Shown here piece after piece: positions 27,204 through 38,005 of a stretch of 64,000 bases of DNA; position 1 is the first letter of the stretch, and every line of letters begins with the position of its first letter. Origin of the DNA: Arthrobacter sp. B1I2 (lineage in GTDB: Bacteria; Actinomycetota; Actinomycetes; Actinomycetales; Micrococcaceae); the NCBI RefSeq assembly GCF_030816485.1, contig NZ_JAUSYC010000001.1:3100001-3164000 (forward strand). The letters are read 5' to 3'. Made by a program: the position numbers and the translations under genes. Under the pieces are notes generated by a model. It was given only the letters and a program-made list of their open reading frames with translations. It was not told where the DNA came from and ran no database searches.

Positions 27204-27299
27204 CGATCGTCCTGCCCTTTTGGGCACAGAGGTTTCCGGCACTGTCCTGCCCTGGTCCTTTCCTGGCGTGGCGGGCCGATCCCCCTGGCGGCCTGGCGT

Positions 27300-27324
27300 T
27301 CCAGCAGATGCTGGATTTCCAGCA
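27300..27324. repeat. Three-arm palindromic element
   Basis: TCCAGCA (27300-27306), TGCTGGA (27309-27315), TCCAGCA (27318-27324). The central arm can pair with either outer arm, giving two exclusive hairpins or two overlapping palindromic protein sites. Lies in the long gap between the GerMN lipoprotein and phoH. Confidence 0.55.
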
Positions 27325-27387
27325 TTGCACAGGGGCGCAGCGCACCCGGCCTCTCTTTGCCTCCTCCGGGGCAACTGCAACGGGAAC

Positions 27388-27413
27388 GATATGAGGCTGA
27401 TATGAAGTTGATA
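27388..27413. promoter_or_regulatory. 11-bp-spaced GATA direct repeats
   Basis: GATATGA at 27388 and again at 27399, and GATA at 27410: three head-to-tail units exactly one helical turn apart. Direct repeats of 11 bp are typical of OmpR/PhoB-type response regulator sites. The regulator is unknown. The rest of the 27204-27557 gap shows only a GGCCCGG / CCGGGCC hairpin (27458-27478) and no gene I can support. Confidence 0.45.
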
Positions 27414-27557
27414 CCTAAGGGCACGCCAACACCCCCACGGCGGCGACTTGCCACGGCGGCCCGGTATCCGGCCGGGCCCCGTGCTGGCGTAAGATAAAGG
27501 GATCGCTGGGGCAAGGAGCACCGTCCAACGGGCGCCGGCATCAGCCAAAGCAAACAA

Positions 27558-28691
27558 GTGATGTCGATCTTCGAGGGGACCACAGGCCTGCGGGCCAGCA
27601 CCATGACTGAATCAGCAAATGGTAAGCGCCGGCTCAACACGGGCGAAGGCAGCCCGGGGGAATTCCCGCACTCCCTGCCCGGCACCCGGACCGAAGTAGT
27701 CCTCTTTGAGAACACCGACCAGATGGTTCAGTCACTCGGCAGCCATGATGAGGCGCTGCGGTTCATCGAAGAGCAGTTCCCGGACGTCAACTTCCACGCC
27801 CGCGGCAATGAACTCTCCATCATCGGCCCCTCCGGTGACGTCCCCCGGATCATGCGGCTCCTCCAGGAGGTCCGCGGCCTGGTGGCCCGCGGCACCGTCA
27901 TCACGCCTGCTGTGCTGCAGCAGCTGGTGTCCCTCCTGCGCACCCAGTCATTGCAGAACCCAGTGGATGTGCTCACCCACGACATCCTCTCCAGCCGCGG
28001 CAGGACCATCCGGCCCAAAACGCTGAACCAGAAGAACTATGTCGACGCGATTGACGCCAACACGGTGATCTTCGGCATCGGCCCCGCCGGCACCGGCAAA
28101 ACGTATTTGGCCATGGCAAAAGCCGTGCAGGCGCTGCAGCAAAAAGAGGTCAGCCGGATCATCCTGACCCGTCCCGCCGTGGAGGCGGGGGAGCGGCTTG
28201 GGTTCCTGCCCGGCACGCTCAGCGACAAGATCGACCCCTACCTTCGGCCGCTGTACGACGCCCTGCACGACATGATGGACCCCGAGTCCATCCCGCGGCT
28301 CATGGCGGCCGGCACCATCGAAGTGGCACCCCTGGCCTACATGCGCGGCCGGACCCTCAACGACGCCTTCATCATCCTCGACGAGGCGCAGAACACCACG
28401 CCGGAGCAGATGAAAATGTTCCTCACCCGGCTTGGTTTCGGATCGAAGATGGTGGTTACCGGAGACGTCACCCAGGTGGACCTGCCCTTTGGGACGCGCT
28501 CCGGGCTGCGGATCGTGGAGGAAATCCTTCAGGGAATCGAAGGCGTGAACTTCTCTGTCCTGGACGCCGCCGACGTGGTGCGGCACCGGCTGGTGGGGGA
28601 CATCGTCAACGCATACAGCATCTGGGATGAAGTCCAGCGGAACCGGGTCAAGCACTCAGCAAACCGGGAAAAACGGGGGGAACACGCGTGA
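27558..28691 (+). CDS. PhoH family ATPase
   Basis: Cytoplasmic P-loop NTPase of the PhoH/PhoL type, 377 residues as drawn. Walker [14 protein letters not shown] (about 176-188) and Walker [12 protein letters not shown] are seen, with an N-terminal KH-like region ([20 protein letters not shown]). PhoH-like proteins are linked to RNA metabolism and usually sit with ybeY, as here. The start is unsettled: neither GTG 27558 nor ATG 27603 (MTESANGK) has a ribosome site. Stop overlaps ybeY as GTGA. First gene of phoH-ybeY-CBS protein-era. Confidence 0.92.
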   Translation: MMSIFEGTTGLRASTMTESANGKRRLNTGEGSPGEFPHSLPGTRTEVVLFENTDQMVQSLGSHDEALRFIEEQFPDVNFHARGNELSIIGPSGDVPRIMRLLQEVRGLVARGTVITPAVLQQLVSLLRTQSLQNPVDVLTHDILSSRGRTIRPKTLNQKNYVDAIDANTVIFGIGPAGTGKTYLAMAKAVQALQQKEVSRIILTRPAVEAGERLGFLPGTLSDKIDPYLRPLYDALHDMMDPESIPRLMAAGTIEVAPLAYMRGRTLNDAFIILDEAQNTTPEQMKMFLTRLGFGSKMVVTGDVTQVDLPFGTRSGLRIVEEILQGIEGVNFSVLDAADVVRHRLVGDIVNAYSIWDEVQRNRVKHSANREKRGEHA

Positions 28692-29161
28692 GCATCGAGG
28701 TGAACAACGAGTCCGGAATCCAGGTGGAGGAGTCCGGGCTTGTTGCCCTGTCGCGGTACATCTTTGAGCAGCTTTACATTCATCCGCAGGCCGAACTGTC
28801 CATCCTCCTGGTGGATGAGCCGGCCATGGAGAAGCTGCACATCGAACTGATGGATGAACCGGGTGCCACGGATGTGCTCTCGGTCCCCATGGACGAACTG
28901 ACTCCCGGAACCCCGGACCGGCCTACCCCCCAGGGCATGCTCGGCGATATCGCCATCTGCCCCCAGGTGGCAAAGGTCCAGGCCAGGAACGCCGGCCACT
29001 CGCTCCAGGACGAGATGCTGCTGCTGACCACGCACGGCATCCTGCACCTGCTGGGCTACGACCATGCCGAACCCGAGGAGAAGGCGGAGATGTTCGGGCT
29101 CCAGCGCGAACTCCTGTCCGGCTTCACCGGCAAAGAAGCACCTGCCGAGACAACCCAGTGA
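28688..29161 (+). CDS. ybeY: Endoribonuclease YbeY
   Basis: Zinc-dependent single-strand RNase needed for 16S rRNA 3'-end maturation and ribosome quality control, 157 residues. The metal motif H-G-x-x-H-x5-H appears as THGILHLLGYDHAEPEEKAEM near the C-terminus. The family segment ATDVLSVPMDE is also present. GTG start overlaps the phoH stop by 4 nt and the ybeY stop overlaps the next GTG by 4 nt, so three genes are translationally chained. Confidence 0.96.
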   Translation: MSIEVNNESGIQVEESGLVALSRYIFEQLYIHPQAELSILLVDEPAMEKLHIELMDEPGATDVLSVPMDELTPGTPDRPTPQGMLGDIAICPQVAKVQARNAGHSLQDEMLLLTTHGILHLLGYDHAEPEEKAEMFGLQRELLSGFTGKEAPAETTQ

Positions 29162-30489
29162 CGCAACTGCTCCTGGTCGCGGTGGCATTGGTTTTCCTTG
29201 CCGTCGCGGCTCTGCTGACAGCGGCCGAGGCCGCCTTCAGTTTCCTTCCCCGGCACGACGCCGAAGAGGCGCTGCAGAAGAGCCGCGGCACCGCCATGCG
29301 CCGCATCCTTGCCGAACCCGTGGCCCACACCCGGGCGCTGCGCTTCTGGCGTGTCTGGTTCGAGATGGCTTCCGCAGTGGCGGTCGCCGTCCTGGTCGCA
29401 AGCCTGCTGGACAACGTCTGGCTCGCCGGGCTGGTAGCCACGGGAATCATGGCCCTTCTGGGGTTTGTGATTGTGGGTGTCTCGCCCCGCCAGCTCGGCC
29501 GGCTGCATTCCACTGCCGTGGTCCGCTTCACCGCACCGATGGTCCGGTTCCTCACCAGTGTGCTGGGACCGGTTCCCGGCTGGCTGGTGGCGCTGGGAAG
29601 TTCGGCGGCTCCCGGAGCGCCCAGCGGTGATGACGCATTCTTCAGTGAACAGGAGTTCCGGGAACTCCTGGACCGGGCCAGCGAGTCCGACATGATCGAG
29701 GACACCGAAGCGGAGATGATCCAGTCGGTATTCGACTTCGGTGACACCCTGGTGCGGGCCGTCATGGTGCCCAGGACAGACATCGTCAGCATTGACGCCG
29801 GCTCGAGCCTGCACCAGGCCATGTCCCTGTTCCTGCGCTCGGGATACTCCCGGATCCCGGTCATCAATGAGAACACCGACCACATCCTTGGCATCGTCTA
29901 CCTCAAGGACATTGCCGCGGTAATCCACCAACTGCGTGCGGACCAGGAGCCGCCGCTGGTGGAGTCGCTGGCCCGCGAGGTGCGCTACGTGCCGGAGTCC
30001 AAACCCGTCAGCGACCTCCTGCGCGAACTTCAAAAGGAATCCACGCACGTGGCCATCGTGATTGACGAGTACGGCGGCACGGCTGGGCTGGTCACCCTCG
30101 AAGACCTGATCGAGGAGATCGTGGGCGAGATCGTCGACGAATACGACACCGAGAGTGCGGAAGCGGTGGCGCTGGGTGACGGTTCGTACCGCGTCAGCGC
30201 CCGGATGGGCATCGACGATCTCGGCGAGCTCTTCGACCTTGAGATCGACGACGACGAGGTGGACACCGTGGGTGGCCTCCTGGCCAAGGCACTTGGCCGC
30301 GTCCCCATCGTGGGCAGCAGCGTGGAAGTGCAGGGCGTGTTGCTGCGGGCGGAGCGGCTGGAAGGCCGGCGGAACCGCGTCAGCCACATCATTGCGGCGC
30401 CCGTACCAAGAGTAGAGACTGACCTTGAGAGCCTCCTGGAAGAGGCCGAAGCAACCCAGCAGGGAGTTCCACGTGAGCAAGAAAAGTAA
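29158..30489 (+). CDS. Hemolysin/CorC family membrane protein with CBS pair
   Basis: 443 residues: an N-terminal DUF21/CNNM membrane domain (helices from residue 1, including LLVAVALVFLAVAALLTAAEAAF), two CBS domains (VRAVMVPRTDIVSIDA and AIVIDEYGGTAGLVTLEDLIEEIVG) and a C-terminal CorC_HlyC transporter-associated domain (VDTVGGLLAKALGRVP). Relatives transport or sense Mg2+ and Co2+; haemolysis is a historical name. Begins by GTGA overlap with ybeY, and era starts 17 nt before its end. This gene order is widespread. Confidence 0.92.
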   Translation: MTQLLLVAVALVFLAVAALLTAAEAAFSFLPRHDAEEALQKSRGTAMRRILAEPVAHTRALRFWRVWFEMASAVAVAVLVASLLDNVWLAGLVATGIMALLGFVIVGVSPRQLGRLHSTAVVRFTAPMVRFLTSVLGPVPGWLVALGSSAAPGAPSGDDAFFSEQEFRELLDRASESDMIEDTEAEMIQSVFDFGDTLVRAVMVPRTDIVSIDAGSSLHQAMSLFLRSGYSRIPVINENTDHILGIVYLKDIAAVIHQLRADQEPPLVESLAREVRYVPESKPVSDLLRELQKESTHVAIVIDEYGGTAGLVTLEDLIEEIVGEIVDEYDTESAEAVALGDGSYRVSARMGIDDLGELFDLEIDDDEVDTVGGLLAKALGRVPIVGSSVEVQGVLLRAERLEGRRNRVSHIIAAPVPRVETDLESLLEEAEATQQGVPREQEK

Positions 30490-31432
30490 GGCTGCGGCTA
30501 CGGACGACTTCGGCGGCTTCCGCGCCGGGTTCTCGGTCCTGGTGGGCAGGCCCAACGCAGGCAAGTCAACCCTGACCAATGCGTTGGTGGGCAAGAAAGT
30601 GGCCATCACCTCCGCCAAGCCGCAGACCACGCGGCACACCATCCGGGGCATCGTGCACCGCGAGGACGCCCAGTTGATCCTGGTGGATACGCCCGGCCTG
30701 CACCGTCCCCGCACCCTCCTCGGCAAACGCCTGAACGACCTCGTGGCCGACACCCTCGCCGAGGTGGACGCCATCGGTTTCTGCCTGCCGGCCAATGAGA
30801 AGATCGGTCCGGGCGACAAGTTCATCGCCGCCCAGCTTGCCGCCGTCGGCCGCATACCGGTGATCGCCATCGTTACCAAGGCGGACCTCGTGGACAGGCA
30901 GGCGCTGACCGAACAGCTCCTCGCCGTGGCCGCCCTGGGCCGCGAGGTGCTGGGGGAGGACGGCTGGAAGGATATCGTCCCGGTATCGGCCGCTGACGGT
31001 TTCCAGGTGGAAACAGTCGCTGACGTGCTGATCAGCCACATGCCGCCGTCGCCTCCCCTGTACCCGGACGGAGAACTGACGGATGAGCCCGAAGCTGTCA
31101 TGGTGGCTGAACTGATCCGTGAGGCAGCCCTTGAAGGGGTCCGGGACGAGCTTCCGCATTCCCTTGCCGTAGTGGTCGAGGAAATCGTTCCCCGGGAGGA
31201 CCGGCCGGAAGACAATCCCCTGCTGGACGTACGCGTCAACCTCTACGTCGAGCGGCCGTCCCAGAAAGCCATCATCATCGGCAAGGGAGGCAGCCGCCTG
31301 CGTGAAGTGGGGACCAATGCCCGCAAAGGCATCGAGGCCCTCCTCGGCACGCGTGTCTACCTGGACCTTCACGTCAAGGTGGCCAAGGACTGGCAGCGCG
31401 ACCCGAAGCAGCTGGTCAAACTGGGTTTCTGA
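30473..31432 (+). CDS. era: GTPase Era
   Basis: Ribosome assembly GTPase that binds the 3' end of 16S rRNA in the 30S subunit, 319 residues. G1 GRPNAGKST (about 25-33), G3 DTPG in LILVDTPGLHRP, G4 as TKAD, and a C-terminal KH domain with KAIIIGKGGSRLREVGTNAR. GTG 30473 is taken because GGGAG lies 7 nt upstream; the open frame also reaches back to 30425 inside the previous gene. Together with ybeY it completes a 16S maturation operon. Confidence 0.96.
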   Translation: MSKKSKAAATDDFGGFRAGFSVLVGRPNAGKSTLTNALVGKKVAITSAKPQTTRHTIRGIVHREDAQLILVDTPGLHRPRTLLGKRLNDLVADTLAEVDAIGFCLPANEKIGPGDKFIAAQLAAVGRIPVIAIVTKADLVDRQALTEQLLAVAALGREVLGEDGWKDIVPVSAADGFQVETVADVLISHMPPSPPLYPDGELTDEPEAVMVAELIREAALEGVRDELPHSLAVVVEEIVPREDRPEDNPLLDVRVNLYVERPSQKAIIIGKGGSRLREVGTNARKGIEALLGTRVYLDLHVKVAKDWQRDPKQLVKLGF

Positions 31433-31529
31433 TCCACGGAAAGGACGTTCGCAGGAGCCTGGCAGGCAGGTTTTCCAGACTGGACCACTAAGATGGACCG
31501 GATTTCGTATTTAGAGGAAGGTTCACCAC

Positions 31530-33119
31530 GTGGGTCGAGGCGGCGACGAACGCGAGAATGGGTCTGACGTGTCAGCCGGCACGGGCCCGGTGTCCCGCCA
31601 CGGGAACGGCGGTGCCGTGGGTGCTGCCCGGCACCTTGGCCCGCTGCGCGGAATGCCGTTGTGGCTCAAGGCCGTCACCGGCGTGGTGGCACTTGTCCTC
31701 GTGGCCGGGATCGCCTTTGCCGGATTCTGGTTTTTCCGGCTCCAAAGCAACATCTCCAAGGCGCCGCTGAATGCCGGCGGTGAAAGCACTGAAACCCCGG
31801 GGAACGATGCCACGGGCCGGCTGCAAATCCTGATTCTGGGTTCGGACACGCGCGACGGCAGAAACTCGGATTACGGAAGCGCTGACGATTCCACTGGCTA
31901 CGGCAAGTCGGACGTGATGATGCTGATGGACATCTCAGAGGACAACAAGCGCGTCAACGTCATCAGTTTTCCCCGCGACCTGCTGGTGGACATTCCCGAT
32001 TGCAAGGACAGGAAGACCAACAAGGACTATCCGGCCCGCACCGGCGTCATGATCAATGAGGCCATGAGCGAGGCGGGCATCGGCTGCGCTGTGGACACGG
32101 TCAACAAGCTCACCGGCATGCAGGTGGACCACTTCATGATGGCCGACTTCAACGCCGTAAAGGAACTTTCCAATGCCGTGGGCGGAGTGGACGTCTGCAT
32201 CAGCGACGCCGTTTACGATCCCGACTCCCGGTTGCGGCTCCCTGCAGGAACATCTTCCGTGCAGGGAGAAATGGCGCTTGCCTTCCTTCGTACCCGGCAC
32301 GCCTTTGCCGACGGCGGCGACCTGGGCCGCATCAGGGCCCAGCAGGGTTTCCTCTCGTCGCTGACGCGCAAGATCAAGGACGAGGGAACCTTGTCCGATC
32401 CGGCGAAGATGTTGAAGATCGCCGATGTCGTGACCCAGAACCTGACGGTTGATGACGGGCTGGCTTCGGTTCCCTCCTTGCTGACCATCGGCAACCGGCT
32501 CAAGGACATCGACATCAGCAAGGTTGCGTTTGTGGCGGTGCCCACCACGCCGGCGCCCCTCGATCCCAACCGGCTGGTCATCGCTGAACCTGCGGGCGCC
32601 CAGCTCTTTTCGGCGTTGCGGAAGGACGTGGACCTGACCGACCCCACCGCGCCCACCACGCCGTCACCCGGTGAGACGGCATCGCCGTCTGCGGCCCCCA
32701 CTGAAACGGCCCCCTCGGTGCCGCCCTACAACAAAGCCGTCCAGCCCGTGACCGTGGCCAACGGGAGCGGGGTCACCGGCCGGGCCCAGGAGATTGTCCA
32801 GGCGTTGGTTGCGGGCGGGTTCACCCAGACCGGCCAGTTCCTCGCACAGCCCATCGCCAAGACGGCGGTCTACTACGGCAACGGCTTCGAAGATGTGGCA
32901 GCCGATGTCGCCGCGCTGCTGGGGATTCCTGCCACCCTGATGATTCCGGCTCCCGCTGTATCCGGCGTTCAGGTCTATATCGGCAGCGACTTCACCACCG
33001 GCACTGTCTACGGTGCAGGGGGCGGGGCTGCTCCGGCTTTGCCCCAGGACATTGTCAACCAGACCGCAGGGGACAAGGTCTGCCAGCAGGCCAATCCCGA
33101 ACTGATCGTCCGCAAGTAG
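31530..33119 (+). CDS. LCP family (LytR-CpsA-Psr) cell wall glycopolymer ligase
   Basis: Membrane-anchored phosphotransferase that attaches polyprenol-linked glycopolymers to peptidoglycan, 529 residues. One N-terminal membrane helix (VTGVVALVLVAGIAFAGFWFF, about 49-69), then the LCP catalytic domain: ILILGSDTRDGRN, GKSDVMMLMDI, NVISFPRDLLVDIP with the conserved Arg residues, and LAFLRTRHAFADGGDLGRI. A Pro/Thr linker leads to a C-terminal LytR_C domain (PVTVANGSGVTGRAQEIVQ). GTG start behind GAGGAAGG. Stand-alone rightward gene, convergent with the M13 peptidase. Confidence 0.95.
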   Translation: MGRGGDERENGSDVSAGTGPVSRHGNGGAVGAARHLGPLRGMPLWLKAVTGVVALVLVAGIAFAGFWFFRLQSNISKAPLNAGGESTETPGNDATGRLQILILGSDTRDGRNSDYGSADDSTGYGKSDVMMLMDISEDNKRVNVISFPRDLLVDIPDCKDRKTNKDYPARTGVMINEAMSEAGIGCAVDTVNKLTGMQVDHFMMADFNAVKELSNAVGGVDVCISDAVYDPDSRLRLPAGTSSVQGEMALAFLRTRHAFADGGDLGRIRAQQGFLSSLTRKIKDEGTLSDPAKMLKIADVVTQNLTVDDGLASVPSLLTIGNRLKDIDISKVAFVAVPTTPAPLDPNRLVIAEPAGAQLFSALRKDVDLTDPTAPTTPSPGETASPSAAPTETAPSVPPYNKAVQPVTVANGSGVTGRAQEIVQALVAGGFTQTGQFLAQPIAKTAVYYGNGFEDVAADVAALLGIPATLMIPAPAVSGVQVYIGSDFTTGTVYGAGGGAAPALPQDIVNQTAGDKVCQQANPELIVRK

Positions 33120-33176
33120 CATCGTCCGTTGGCAGCGGGTTTCCGTGTTGTGTCGGTTATGACTGCCCACCAAAGG

Positions 33177-33210
33177 GAATGGGCCCCGCCGGCAACGGCG
33201 GGACCCATTC
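33177..33210. terminator. Bidirectional terminator, LCP / M13 peptidase
   Basis: GAATGGG-C-CCCGCCG, loop GCAA, CGGCGGG-A-CCCATTC: 14 base pairs with one mismatch, midway between two convergent genes. Confidence 0.75.
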
Positions 33211-33219
33211 ACTATCCGG

Positions 33220-35172
33220 CTACCAGATGCTCACTCGCTCGGTGGCGGGCATCCACATGCCGTCCTCCTCGCTGACGCCGAACGCGTCATGGAACGAGTC
33301 CAGGTTCTTCGCGATGGCGTTGGTCCGGAACTCGTTGGGGGAGTGGGGATCGGTGGCCAGCCGCCGGATGGCCTCTTCCTGCCGGATGACCTGGCGCCAG
33401 CCCGCAGCCCAGGAAGCAAAGAAGCGCTGCTGCCCGGTCAGCCCGTCCAGGACCTCCGGTTCCTTGCCGTCCAGGCTGATCTGGTAGGCCTTGTAAGCGA
33501 TGGTCAGGCCCGCCAGGTCCCCGATGTTTTCGCCCAGCGTGAGGCGGCCGTTGACGTGGTGTCCGGGCGCGGCGTCAGGCGAGAGCGCATCGAACTGGGC
33601 CACGAGCCGCGCCGTCAGCGCCTCGAAGGCCTGCCGGTCCTGGTCCGTCCACCAGTTCCGGAGGGTTCCGCCGCCGTCGAACTGTGAACCCTGGTCATCG
33701 AAGCCGTGGCCAATCTCGTGGCCGATGACGGCACCGATGCCGCCGTAGTTGACGGCGTCATCTGCATCGGCGGTAAAGAACGGCGGCTGCAGGATGGCCG
33801 CGGGAAACACGATCTCGTTCATCATCGGGTGGTAGTAGGCGTTGACCGTCTGCGGCGTCATCAGCCACTTGTTCCGGTCCACCGGCTTGCCCACCTCGTC
33901 GAGGTGCCTGTCGACGTCGGCGTTGTGTGCGCGCTCAACGTTGCCCAGGAGATCGTCGGGGTCGATCTCCACGGCTGAGTAGTCAATCCACTCGTCCGGG
34001 TAGCCGATTTTGGCCCGGAAGGCCTCAAGCTTCCGGAGCGCCTCCGCTTTGGTGTCCCCTCCCATCCACCCCACGTCATTGATGCTGCGGCGGTAGGCCT
34101 CGATCAGGTTGGCCACCAGAGTCTGCATCCGCGCTTTGTGGGATTCGGGGAAGTGGCGTGCCACGTAGATCTGTCCCACAGCTTCGCCGAGGCCGGCCTC
34201 CACCACCGCCACGCCGCGCTTCCACCGGTCCTTGTTACGCGGCGTGCCGCTGATGGTGGTGCCGTAGAAGGCAAAGTTGGCGTCCACAAACTCTGAAGAC
34301 AGGTAAGGCGCGGCCGCGCTGATGACGCGCATGGCCAGCCACTCCTGCCAGGTGGCCACCGGGACCTCGTCCAGGAGCCCGGCCGCGCCGGAAAAGAAGT
34401 CAGGGGTGCTTACCACGATTTCCGCACGCTTGTCGGCGTCGATCCCCGCAGCTTCGAACCAGGTGGCCAGGAGGGGGAAGAGCGCGGTGGCCTCATCCGC
34501 CGTCTTTAGGTTGTACGTCTTTTGAGGATCCCGGAGGGTGACATTGTCCCAGTGGTGTGACGCGAGCTTTGTCTCCAACTGGACAACCCGCGCGGCGGCA
34601 TCATGGGGATCGGGTATCCCTGCCAGTTCAAACATCTTTTCCACGTGCGCCGTATAGGCCGCAACAATGGGCGCAAACTTCCCATCCCGGTAGTAGGACT
34701 CGTCCGGCAGGCCCAGGCCGCCCTGCCCGGTGTAGAGAAGGACCCGGTCAGGATTCCCCGCATCGGGGGCAGGGTAGATGTAAAAGAGCCCGCCAACGTC
34801 CGCACGGAACAACCGCCCCGCCAGTGCAATGAGCTCCGACGCCGAGCCGGTGGCGAAAACTTCGGCGAGCCGCCCGCGGACAGGCTCCAGGCCCTTGCCT
34901 TCAACGGCTGCTTCGTCCATGAAGCTGTTGTACAGGCCGCCGATTTTCCGTTCGATCCCGCTGGCGTCCGCGCCTTTGGCCGCAGCCTCCTCGATGATGT
35001 CCCGGACAGCGATCTCGGACCCATCGCGAAGAGCGGTGAAGGTTCCCTCCAGTGGCCGGTCGTCGGGAATCTCGGTGGCTTTCAGCCAGGCGCCGTTGAC
35101 GTGCTGGTAAAGGTCATCCTGCGGCCGGACTGTGTGATCAATGGTGGACAGATCGATCCCCGAAATGGGCAC
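33220..35172 (-). CDS. M13 family zinc metallopeptidase (neprilysin-like)
   Basis: Large endopeptidase of 650 residues, normal for the family. The zinc motif HEIGH in VIGHEIGHGFDDQG lies at about residue 482, with the third ligand Glu in LGENIGDLAGL (GENxxD). The substrate motif NAYY (VNAYYHPMMNEIVFPAAILQPPFF) is intact and the protein ends in a Trp typical of the family. No signal peptide or membrane anchor is seen, so unlike mammalian neprilysin it should be cytoplasmic (PepO-like). GTG start with AAAGGAG upstream. Confidence 0.95.
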   Translation of the reverse strand: MPISGIDLSTIDHTVRPQDDLYQHVNGAWLKATEIPDDRPLEGTFTALRDGSEIAVRDIIEEAAAKGADASGIERKIGGLYNSFMDEAAVEGKGLEPVRGRLAEVFATGSASELIALAGRLFRADVGGLFYIYPAPDAGNPDRVLLYTGQGGLGLPDESYYRDGKFAPIVAAYTAHVEKMFELAGIPDPHDAAARVVQLETKLASHHWDNVTLRDPQKTYNLKTADEATALFPLLATWFEAAGIDADKRAEIVVSTPDFFSGAAGLLDEVPVATWQEWLAMRVISAAAPYLSSEFVDANFAFYGTTISGTPRNKDRWKRGVAVVEAGLGEAVGQIYVARHFPESHKARMQTLVANLIEAYRRSINDVGWMGGDTKAEALRKLEAFRAKIGYPDEWIDYSAVEIDPDDLLGNVERAHNADVDRHLDEVGKPVDRNKWLMTPQTVNAYYHPMMNEIVFPAAILQPPFFTADADDAVNYGGIGAVIGHEIGHGFDDQGSQFDGGGTLRNWWTDQDRQAFEALTARLVAQFDALSPDAAPGHHVNGRLTLGENIGDLAGLTIAYKAYQISLDGKEPEVLDGLTGQQRFFASWAAGWRQVIRQEEAIRRLATDPHSPNEFRTNAIAKNLDSFHDAFGVSEEDGMWMPATERVSIW

Positions 35173-35275
35173 TGCAACTCCTTTTGCCTGGACGCCTGTA
35201 CCCCGTTAAACACCGGGGGCGTCTGCATGCTGGACTTTACGGACGGTAGTGCCCTTTCATCTTACGCACCCGTGT

Positions 35276-35281
35276 TAGGCT
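35276..35281 (+). promoter_or_regulatory. -10 box of the leuA leader transcript
   Basis: TAGGCT, 6 nt (CAAAGT), then the GTG of the leader peptide at 35288. A CTTTCA at 35254-35259 could serve as -35. The spacing again predicts a leaderless leader peptide. Confidence 0.5.
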
Positions 35282-35287
35282 CAAAGT

Positions 35288-35316
35288 GTGCGTGCAGAGC
35301 TCCTTCTCCTTAGCTG

Positions 35317-35344
<28 letters not shown>
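35288..35344 (+). CDS. leuA leader peptide (M)RAELLLLSCRGEATDAI
   Basis: GTG-started frame of 18 residues with four successive leucine codons (CTC CTT CTC CTT), 81 nt before leuA. The stretch CCTTCTCCTTAGCT is almost the same as CCTTCTGCTTAGCT in the leuS leader at 9608-9621. The peptide frame runs through both 5' arms of the downstream pseudoknot, so translation of it would open the RNA fold. This is the expected layout of the LEU element described upstream of leuA in most Actinobacteria. Confidence 0.75.
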
Positions 35345-37165
<1,821 letters not shown>

Positions 37166-37173
37166 TACCCGCA

Positions 37174-37207
37174 GGTGGTGCCTCCGGTTCGATCCGGAGG
37201 CACCACC
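37174..37207 (+). terminator. leuA terminator
   Basis: Perfect 14-bp stem GGTGGTGCCTCCGG / CCGGAGGCACCACC with loop TTCGAT, 8 nt after the leuA stop. No T run. Confidence 0.75.
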
Positions 37208-37250
37208 GTGGCCCGGCGGCGTGCTGGCGGCCAGGATGGGAAGATAGAAC

Positions 37251-38003
37251 GTGGTCCAACAGTCTTTCGCCTCCCGGGCGTACCGGGACGACGCCGTGGT
37301 GCTCCGTACCCACAAGCTGGGCGAGGCGGACAGGATCATCACCCTCCTGACAAAACACCACGGGCAGGTCCGCGCCGTCGCCAAGGGGGTGCGCCGCACG
37401 AGCAGCCGTTTCGGTGCCCGGCTTGAACCCTTCATGGTGGCGGACCTGCAGTTGGTGTCCGGCCGGACGCTGGACATCGTCACGCAGGCCGTCGCGAAGG
37501 GTGCATATGGCGGAAGCATCGCCGCCGATTATGGCAGGTACACAGTTGCTGCCGCCATGACCGAGACGGCGGAGAAACTCACGGATGTCGACGGCGAGGC
37601 CGGCACTGCGCAGTACAACCTGCTGGTGGGTGCCCTCGCTGCGCTGAGCCGCGACGAACATGCCGCCGGCCTCATTCTGGACTCCTATCTTCTGCGCGCC
37701 CTTGCCACCGGCGGGTGGGCTCCCAGTTTCACCGACTGCTCCCGCTGCGGCATGCCGGGACCGCACACGGCGTTCTCCGCACCCCTGGGCGGCATGGTTT
37801 GTGCACAGTGCCGGCCGCCCGGGTCCCCTGCCCCGGCGCCGGAAACCGTTACGCTGCTGGCAGCGCTGCTGACCGGGGACTGGACGACGGCGGACGCTTC
37901 CTTGGCGCAGCACCGCAAGGAAGCAGCGGGCCTGGTGGCCGCGTACCTGCAGTGGCACCTGGAACGAGTACTGAAATCCCTCAAACATGTGGAGCGTAGC
38001 TGA
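37251..38003 (+). CDS. recO: DNA repair protein RecO
   Basis: Recombination mediator that works with RecR and RecF to load RecA on gapped DNA, 250 residues. N-terminal OB fold: [24 protein letters not shown] and [17 protein letters not shown]-terminal zinc site CSRCGMPG plus CAQC at about 163-183. GTG start at 37251 behind GGGAAG. Two nucleotides separate its stop from the uppS start, so recO-uppS form a pair, as in other Actinobacteria. Confidence 0.95.
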   Translation: MVQQSFASRAYRDDAVVLRTHKLGEADRIITLLTKHHGQVRAVAKGVRRTSSRFGARLEPFMVADLQLVSGRTLDIVTQAVAKGAYGGSIAADYGRYTVAAAMTETAEKLTDVDGEAGTAQYNLLVGALAALSRDEHAAGLILDSYLLRALATGGWAPSFTDCSRCGMPGPHTAFSAPLGGMVCAQCRPPGSPAPAPETVTLLAALLTGDWTTADASLAQHRKEAAGLVAAYLQWHLERVLKSLKHVERS

Positions 38004-38005
38004 CA

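Noticed and set aside
27227..27557. N-terminal extension of the GerMN lipoprotein gene up to 27557
   Set aside because: The lipobox at residues 16-21 needs a start near 27203-27227; the extension is basic low-complexity sequence crossing the repeat elements.
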